Assembly (NCBI GenBank): GCA_002413395.1
Contig: DHWX01000032.1
Location: 6,558-17,700, forward strand
Reading direction: 5' to 3'
Source of the DNA: Polaromonas sp. UBA5171
GTDB taxonomy: Bacteria > Pseudomonadota > Gammaproteobacteria > Burkholderiales > Burkholderiaceae_C
DNA length: 11,143 nt
The position numbers and the translations under genes are program-made. A model generated the notes under the pieces. That model made no database searches. It saw only the letters and a list, made by a program, of their open reading frames with translations, and was not told the DNA's origin. Below are positions 7,021 to 11,143 of the stretch, in pieces. Position 1 is the first letter of the stretch, and every line of letters begins with the position of its first letter.

Positions 7021-7099
7021 CTGGGCTGATGCCACAAGTGGAAACCCATCGAACCAGCAATTGCGCCGACTGGAGCAGGAACTTGATTGTGCGTACGAG

Positions 7100-7140
7100 G
7101 GGAAATTGTGATTTCCCGACAAATGTGGTTTCCCACAATT
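7100..7140 (+). promoter_or_regulatory. Overlapping inverted repeats upstream of livJ-like gene
   Basis: A perfect 7-bp inverted repeat, GGGAAAT (7100-7106) and ATTTCCC (7111-7117), has a TGTG loop. A second 7-bp repeat, AATTGTG (7104-7110) and CACAATT (7134-7140), shares its left arm with the first stem and loop, so the two hairpins exclude each other in RNA. In DNA they could form a regulator binding site just upstream of the candidate promoter. The positions are read directly; the function is inferred. Confidence 0.4.
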
Positions 7141-7167
7141 GTTTGCATCCACCGGCAATGGTAGAGT
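7139..7167 (+). promoter_or_regulatory. Candidate sigma-70 promoter of the Liv operon
   Basis: TTGTTT at 7139-7144 and TAGAGT at 7162-7167 are 17 bases apart, each a moderate match to the -35 and -10 consensus. The -35 box abuts the right arm of the inverted repeat ending at 7140, so a protein bound there could compete with RNA polymerase. A leader of about 60 bases would precede the start at 7233. It is one of several weak candidates. Confidence 0.28.
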
Positions 7168-7232
7168 AACCTTGCCTACATAAAAAAGGCATGAGTCGCA
7201 ATTTTTACGAAATCCAACAAGAAGGAATACTT

Positions 7233-8444
7233 ATGTCGCTGGCTTATTCCCGTTTCCTCTACACCTCGTTGACAGCCCTGATCATGGCTGTGCCTGCGGG
7301 AGCCGCATTGGCCCAGGATGTCGTCCTGGGCGCCTCGGTGCAGTTGACCGGCCCGGTAGCCAATACTGGCCGCTACTACCGCGATGCCTATCAATTCGCG
7401 ATCGAGAAGATCAACGCCGCTGGCGGCGCCAAGATTGCGGGTAAGTCGCACAAGCTGGCGCTCAAGCTATACGACAACCAGTCCGACGTGAATCTGAGCG
7501 TGCGCCAATACACCCAGCTGGTGTCGCAAGACAAGATCAATCTGCTGCTGGGCCCGTTCGCCAGCAACTTCGCGCTGGCCGATTCGGCCGTTTCGGAAAA
7601 ATACAAGGTGCCGATGGTGCAGGGCGGCGGCGCTTCTGACCAGATTTTTGCGCGTAACTTCAAGTACATCTTTGGTACGCTGGCGCCAGCCAGCAATTAT
7701 TTCGGCAGCACCATCGACATGCTGAAGGCGCTCAAGACGCCGCCCAAAACCGTGGCGCTGCTGTATGCCGATGATGCTTTCGACGTTTCGGTAGCCGAGG
7801 GCACGCGGCCGATGCTGAAGAAAGCCGGCTTTGACGTCGTGATGGACGAACGCTACAGCAGCAACACCAGCGATTTCAATTCGCTGCTGTCACAGATCAA
7901 GAGCAAGAACGTCGACGTCGTTCTGGTGGCGGGGCATGAAACCGAGATTCTGAATTTCGTGCGGCAAGCCAAGAGCCTGGCCGTGGCGCCAAAGATGTAT
8001 TCGTTCACGGTGGGCGTGCCAAGTGAAGACTTTCGCAAGGCCCTGGGCAAGGATGCCGACTATGCGTTCGGCATGACCGCGTGGCTGCCGACCCCGGCCC
8101 TGAAAGACCGCTGGTTTGGCGATGCGATGCAGTTCGCCAAGGAATACAAGGCCAAATTCGGGTATGACCCCGATTATCACGCGGCGTCTGGCGTGGCTGA
8201 CGTGGAGGCGCTGGTGCAGGCGATGGAAGACGCCGGCAGCACCGATCCGCAAAAGGTGCGCGATGCGCTGGCCAAGCTCAAATTCGAGAGCCTGTATGGT
8301 CCGATCGCATTTGCCGGAAATGGCCAGATCAACTTGCCCCAGGTCGTGATTCAGGTGCAGGGCGACGGCCTGGCTGAAATCTACGACGCCAAGGGATTTG
8401 TGAAACAACCGAAGTATCCAATGCCAGCCTGGAACGCGCGTTAA
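7233..8444 (+). CDS. Branched-chain amino acid/amide ABC transporter, periplasmic substrate-binding protein
   Basis: This is the soluble receptor of a Liv/HAAT uptake system, type 1 periplasmic-binding fold (Peripla_BP_6). It has 403 residues, the usual family length. The start at 7233 is chosen over the upstream ATG at 7191 because AAGGA lies at 7222-7226 and because it places a standard Sec signal peptide at the N-terminus: a short polar head, a hydrophobic core TALIMAV at 14-20, and cleavage after ALA at about residue 27. The mature protein begins QDVVLGASVQLTGP, the typical first strand and ligand loop. ARPYYR-like and IEKINAAGG segments follow (here GRYYRDAYQFAIEKINAAGG), then LLGPFASN and VPMVQGGGAS, which line the ligand cleft in this family. 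The gene heads an operon with two permease and two ATPase genes. The ligand is not deducible; leucine, amides, urea-like or aromatic acids are all possible. Confidence 0.92.
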   Translation: MSLAYSRFLYTSLTALIMAVPAGAALAQDVVLGASVQLTGPVANTGRYYRDAYQFAIEKINAAGGAKIAGKSHKLALKLYDNQSDVNLSVRQYTQLVSQDKINLLLGPFASNFALADSAVSEKYKVPMVQGGGASDQIFARNFKYIFGTLAPASNYFGSTIDMLKALKTPPKTVALLYADDAFDVSVAEGTRPMLKKAGFDVVMDERYSSNTSDFNSLLSQIKSKNVDVVLVAGHETEILNFVRQAKSLAVAPKMYSFTVGVPSEDFRKALGKDADYAFGMTAWLPTPALKDRWFGDAMQFAKEYKAKFGYDPDYHAASGVADVEALVQAMEDAGSTDPQKVRDALAKLKFESLYGPIAFAGNGQINLPQVVIQVQGDGLAEIYDAKGFVKQPKYPMPAWNAR

Positions 8445-8447
8445 GCC

Positions 8448-8461
8448 TCCAACTGGTTGGA
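8448..8461 (+). promoter_or_regulatory. Short hairpin in the binding-protein/permease gap
   Basis: TCCAAC (8448-8453) and GTTGGA (8456-8461) form a 6-bp inverted repeat with two central bases, giving a 5-bp stem with a four-base loop. It starts four bases after the livJ-like stop and takes in the GGAA that could serve as ribosome binding site for the permease start at 8469. Without a U-run it is not a terminator. It may limit translation of the permease relative to the abundant binding protein, or protect the upstream mRNA end. Functional meaning is inferred. Confidence 0.33.
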
Positions 8462-8468
8462 ACTTCAG

Positions 8469-9332
8469 GTGGATCTTCTCGCACAAATCCTCGTCAACGG
8501 CACTCTCCTCGGCGGGCTGTACGCTGTCATGGCGCTCGGCCTGGCCTTGGTGTGGGGGGTGCTCAATATTGTCAATCTGGCACATGGTGCCTTCATCATG
8601 CTGGGTGCCTATGTTTCGTGGCATCTGTACACCTACCTGCACATCGATCCGTTTCTGGGGCTGCCCATTACCGCCGCTGTCATGTTTGCGCTGGGCTACG
8701 CACTGCAGCGCGGCTTGCTGAACCTGGTTGTGCGGGCGCCAATGTTCAATACCCTGCTGATCACCTTCGGGCTCGAAGTGGTGCTGACTTACCTGGCGCA
8801 ACTGGCGTTTTCAGCGGATTTTCGCACCATCAATCCACCCTATGCCGGCAATAGCCTGCAATGGGGGCCAGTGGTGTTACCGGTGGCGCGACTTGGCGCG
8901 TTTTGCATAGCGATTGTCCTGACCATCGGCATGTGGCTGTTTTTGCTGCACACGCGGCTCGGGCGCGCGATTCGTGCTACCGCCCAGAACCTGGTCGCGG
9001 CGCGCCTGTATGGGGTCGAACCGCGGCACCTGTACGCCGTGACCTTCGCCATCGGGATTGCACTGGCGGGCGCGGCCGGTGGACTTTACGGCACGGTGTC
9101 GCAGATCAACCCGTATATCGGGGCGTCGCTCACCGCCAAATCGTTCGCCATCGCGATCATCGGCGGACTGGACAATCCGCTGGGCGTCCTCGTGGGCGGC
9201 CTGTTCCTGGGGATTGTGGAGTCACTGACCACCTTGTACATCGGCCCCACGTTTGCCGATGTCGCCAGCTTCGGCATCCTGGTGCTGGTATTGATCGTGC
9301 GCCCTACGGGCCTATTGGGGAAGACAGCATGA
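8469..9332 (+). CDS. livH: Branched-chain amino acid/amide ABC transporter permease, LivH type
   Basis: This is one half of the inner-membrane channel of the Liv/HAAT system. With the GTG start at 8469 the protein has 287 residues and begins MDLLAQILVNGTLLGGLYAV, the standard LivH opening. A TTG at 8457 would add four residues but has no Shine-Dalgarno sequence. GGAA at 8459-8462 supports 8469. About eight hydrophobic segments are visible, including the LALVWGVLNIVNLAHGAF helix pair near the N-terminus that is typical of LivH. The cytoplasmic coupling loop, expected to contact the ATPase, is the stretch around ATAQNLVAARLYGVEP, just before the AIGIALAGAAGG helix. The last codons overlap the LivM start by four bases (ATGA), implying coupled translation. 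LivH is named by family and position; the transported ligand is unknown. Confidence 0.93.
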   Translation: MDLLAQILVNGTLLGGLYAVMALGLALVWGVLNIVNLAHGAFIMLGAYVSWHLYTYLHIDPFLGLPITAAVMFALGYALQRGLLNLVVRAPMFNTLLITFGLEVVLTYLAQLAFSADFRTINPPYAGNSLQWGPVVLPVARLGAFCIAIVLTIGMWLFLLHTRLGRAIRATAQNLVAARLYGVEPRHLYAVTFAIGIALAGAAGGLYGTVSQINPYIGASLTAKSFAIAIIGGLDNPLGVLVGGLFLGIVESLTTLYIGPTFADVASFGILVLVLIVRPTGLLGKTA

Positions 9333-10276
9333 AAGCGTGGCACATCGGTTTGATTGGGGCGGCACTGCTGGCGCTCGCGGGCGTGCCCTGGTATGGCTCG
9401 GACGTGCTGATCCAGTTCGGCATCAATGCGCTGCTGCTGGCCGTGCTGGCGCAGGGCTGGAATATCATCGGCGGCTACGCCGGTTACGCCTCGTTCGGTA
9501 ACTCCGTTTTTTACGGACTGGGCAGCTACGGTGTGGCCATCGCCATGGTGCAATGGCATTTGCCTTTTGGCGTGGGCATGGTGTTCGGGGTGGTGCTGGC
9601 CGTGGTCTTTGCCGTGCTGCTGGGGATTCCCGTGCTGCGCCTGCGGGGCCACTACTTCGCCATTGCCACGCTGGCGCTGTCGCAGGTCATGACAGCCATT
9701 GTCTCCAACGTGGGGCTGGCGGGCCAGAACATCGGCCTGGTCCTGCCGCCGCTGAATAATGATCGGTTGTTCTACGAGCTGTCGCTGGGCCTTCTTGTCA
9801 TCGCGACACTGACCATCTTCTGGCTCACGCGCAGCCGCTTCGGCTTCGGACTGATCGCCATCCGCGAGAACGAGGAGGGAGCCGCCGTCATGGGCGTGAA
9901 CACCACGCTGTACAAGGTGCTGGCGTTTGCGCTCTCGGGCATCTTCAGCGCGCTGGCCGGCGGTATCCATGCCTACTGGATCACCTTTCTGGACCCGGAA
10001 AGCGCCTTTGACATCAGCCTCAACGTCAAGATGATCATTATGGCCGTGTTCGGCGGCCCTGGCACGGTGCTGGGGCCCATCGTCGGGGCGCTTTCGCTGT
10101 CGGCCATCTCCGAGTTTCTGTCGAGCGAGGTGACCAGCATTGCCGGCCTGTTCTTCGGCATCGTCATCGTCGCGGCGGTGGTGCTCATGCCGCGCGGCTT
10201 GGCGGATATGCTGCGGCGTTTTCGCAAGACCGGTTGGCGCTATTTCATCGAAAACATCCGGGCCCACAAACTATGA
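9329..10276 (+). CDS. livM: Branched-chain amino acid/amide ABC transporter permease, LivM type
   Basis: This is the second inner-membrane subunit, pairing with LivH. It has 315 residues with many hydrophobic helices. Family landmarks are LLLAVLAQGWNIIGGYAGYASFGNSVFYGLGSY (the LivM signature around residues 35-67), LRLRGHYFAIATLALSQ (about 104-120), and the ATPase-coupling segment RENEEGAAVMGVNTTLYKVLAFALSG near 187-212. GGPGTVLGPIVGA follows. Overlaps of four bases at both ends (ATGA with livH, ATGA with livG) tie it into one translational unit. Leucine is coded almost only by CTG here, in contrast to most of the downstream ATPase. There is no sign of damage. Confidence 0.94.
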   Translation: MKAWHIGLIGAALLALAGVPWYGSDVLIQFGINALLLAVLAQGWNIIGGYAGYASFGNSVFYGLGSYGVAIAMVQWHLPFGVGMVFGVVLAVVFAVLLGIPVLRLRGHYFAIATLALSQVMTAIVSNVGLAGQNIGLVLPPLNNDRLFYELSLGLLVIATLTIFWLTRSRFGFGLIAIRENEEGAAVMGVNTTLYKVLAFALSGIFSALAGGIHAYWITFLDPESAFDISLNVKMIIMAVFGGPGTVLGPIVGALSLSAISEFLSSEVTSIAGLFFGIVIVAAVVLMPRGLADMLRRFRKTGWRYFIENIRAHKL

Positions 10277-11040
10277 AGGCGCTGCTCGAAGTCCGTCAGG
10301 CGACCCGGCGCTTTGCCGGGCTGATTGCTGTCAGAGACGTCAGCTTCACGCTCGCACCGGGTGAAATTCTGGGACTGATCGGCCCCAACGGCGCCGGGAA
10401 GTCCACGCTCCTCCACTGCGTCGCCGGCTTCCGGCGTCACGATTCCGGGTGCGTCATCCTTGAGGGGAAGGACGTGTCGTCGTGGTCGTCGGACCGGCGG
10501 GCTCGGGCTGGGCTCGCGACCGTCTTCCAGTCGGCGACGCCGATCGGGGGGCTCGACGTGCTCGGGAACGCGATGGTCGGCTGCCACGCGTGGACGCGGA
10601 GAGGCTTCGCGGCGGGAATCGTGAAGTCGCGCGGCCAGCGGCGCGAGGAGCACGCGATCCGGGAGGCTGCGCGCGAGGCGCTCGAGCTCGTCGGGCTCGC
10701 GCAACTTGCACACCGCTCCGCGACGACGCTGCCGTTCGGACAGCTGCGCCTGCTCGCGATCGCGCGCGTGCTCGCTCAGCGTCCGCGCGTGCTGCTGCTC
10801 GACGAGCCGGTCGCCGGGCTCCGTGCCGGCGAGAAGGCGCGCCTGCGCGAGGTCTTCCTCGATCTGAAGCAACGCGGCTTCACGCAGATCCTCGTCGAGC
10901 ACGACATGCAGTTCGTCGGAGCGGTGGCGGACCGCGTGCTCGTGCTCGACCGCGGCCGGCTGATTGCCGACGGACCGCCGCAGCAGATCCGCCGCGACGA
11001 GCAGGTCATCGCCGCCTACCTCGGCACGGCAACGGTTTGA
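10273..11040 (+). CDS. livG: Branched-chain amino acid/amide ABC transporter ATPase, LivG type (composite composition)
   Basis: This cytoplasmic ATPase of the Liv/HAAT importer has 255 residues. Walker A GPNGAGKST is at 37-45, the Q-loop glutamine at 86 (TVFQ), the signature LPFGQ at 153-157 (the LPxGQ form is common in LivG), Walker B VLLLDEP at 173-179, and the H-loop H210 in VEHDM. All ATPase motifs are present, so it should be functional. The first 36 codons match the upstream genes in composition. From Walker A onward GC rises to about 70-75 % in most 60-base lines, leucine switches from mainly CTG to mainly CTC (17 CTC, 8 CTG), and glutamate is GAG in all 11 cases. The break sits in the most conserved stretch of the gene, which suggests joining of two homologous operons. 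Confidence 0.9.
   Translation: MKALLEVRQATRRFAGLIAVRDVSFTLAPGEILGLIGPNGAGKSTLLHCVAGFRRHDSGCVILEGKDVSSWSSDRRARAGLATVFQSATPIGGLDVLGNAMVGCHAWTRRGFAAGIVKSRGQRREEHAIREAAREALELVGLAQLAHRSATTLPFGQLRLLAIARVLAQRPRVLLLDEPVAGLRAGEKARLREVFLDLKQRGFTQILVEHDMQFVGAVADRVLVLDRGRLIADGPPQQIRRDEQVIAAYLGTATV
10381..10410. other. Compositional breakpoint in livG (possible chimeric join)
   Basis: Sequence left of about 10381 runs at 55-65 % GC with CTG leucines. To the right GC is about 67-75 %, with CTC leucines and GAG glutamates, and this continues into the next gene. The frame is unbroken across the join, which lies on the Walker A codons shared by all ABC ATPases. Assembly chimerism and true homologous recombination would both give this picture. 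The exact join cannot be fixed by eye to better than a few tens of bases. Confidence 0.6.
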
Positions 11041-11143
11041 CCGCCCCGCTCCTGGAGGTCGAGAACCTCGTCGTCAAGTACGGCGAGGCCGTTGCGCTCG
11101 ACGGCGTCTCGCTTCGCCTCGAGCCGGGCGAGCGCGTCGCGCT
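11037..11143 (+). CDS. livF: Branched-chain amino acid/amide ABC transporter ATPase, LivF type (5' fragment)
   Basis: Only the first 35 codons are present before the window ends. From a TTG that overlaps the livG stop (TTGA at 11037-11040), the reading is MTAPLLEVENLVVKYGEAVALDGVSL, the usual LivF opening with its A-loop tyrosine, then LEPGERVAL, which leads into a Walker A motif that lies beyond the end. Order and overlap fit the standard J-H-M-G-F operon. Composition matches the high-GC part of livG, not livH or livM. The start codon is inferred from overlap alone. Confidence 0.85.
   Translation, partial: MTAPLLEVENLVVKYGEAVALDGVSLRLEPGERVA

Larger units (their letters stand above)
6842..7232 (+). 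other. Long non-coding leader region upstream of the Liv operon
   Basis: These 391 bases contain no secure gene. The 5' part is AT-rich, with nested inverted repeats: AGCCA (6874-6878) with TGGCT (6896-6900), and CCATT (6876-6880) with AATGG (6886-6890). The inner one contains a perfect TATAAT at 6883-6888. No good -35 box lies 16-18 bases upstream of it, so it may be only part of a hairpin. If it is a promoter, the operon would have a leader of over 300 bases. A 32-codon open frame at 7013-7111 has no recognisable character. Paired inverted repeats at 7100-7140 and a possible promoter at 7139-7167 are listed separately. Confidence 0.55.

Noticed and set aside
7013..7111. 32-codon open frame in the livJ leader as a leader peptide
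   Set aside because: No run of regulatory amino acid codons, no ribosome binding site and no terminator/antiterminator arrangement after it.
9086..10267. 393-codon minus-strand open frame antisense to livH/livM
   Set aside because: His/Arg/Gln-rich antisense shadow of membrane protein genes, with no domain.

Overview
The window looks like a metagenome-type contig from a betaproteobacterium, most likely Burkholderiales near Comamonadaceae. This rests on protein character, the divergent aminotransferase/nth pair and an approximately 55-70 % GC, CTG-rich style; it is inference, with no database search behind it. Two features warn about the contig itself. The first 35 bases are an Illumina Nextera transposase adapter, not genomic DNA. 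Base composition and codon choice also change abruptly inside the livG gene at about 10381, in the Walker A codons, so the last 760 bases may come from another genome.

Layout. 36-493 (minus) is a broken, internally deleted gene of the D-tartrate dehydratase type (enolase superfamily). 494-732 is intergenic, with no convincing promoter. 733-1803 (plus) is a class I DAHP synthase, the entry enzyme of the shikimate pathway. 1804-2068 is intergenic. 2069-4947 (plus) is a tightly coupled pair: a glucoamylase-like (PF10091/GH144-type) protein without an export signal, and a flavoprotein related to mercuric reductase and dihydrolipoamide dehydrogenase in which both redox-active cysteines are replaced. 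The pair ends in a good intrinsic terminator. 4992-6188 (minus) is a fold type I PLP aminotransferase, diverging with only 14 bp from nth (6203-6841, plus), which encodes endonuclease III. 6842-7232 is a 391-bp non-coding stretch with inverted repeats and a possible antitoxin relic.

7233-11143 (plus) is an ABC uptake operon of the branched-chain amino acid/amide (HAAT/Liv) type in the order binding protein, permease, permease, ATPase, ATPase (the last cut by the contig end). The permease and ATPase genes overlap by 3-4 bases, as expected for translational coupling. The periplasmic binding protein would deliver an amino acid, amide or related acid to the LivH/LivM channel, driven by LivG/LivF. 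The ligand cannot be told from the sequence.

The main novelty candidate is the glycosidase-like/cysteine-less flavoprotein pair. No defence system, CRISPR array, intact mobile element, tRNA or rRNA was seen.
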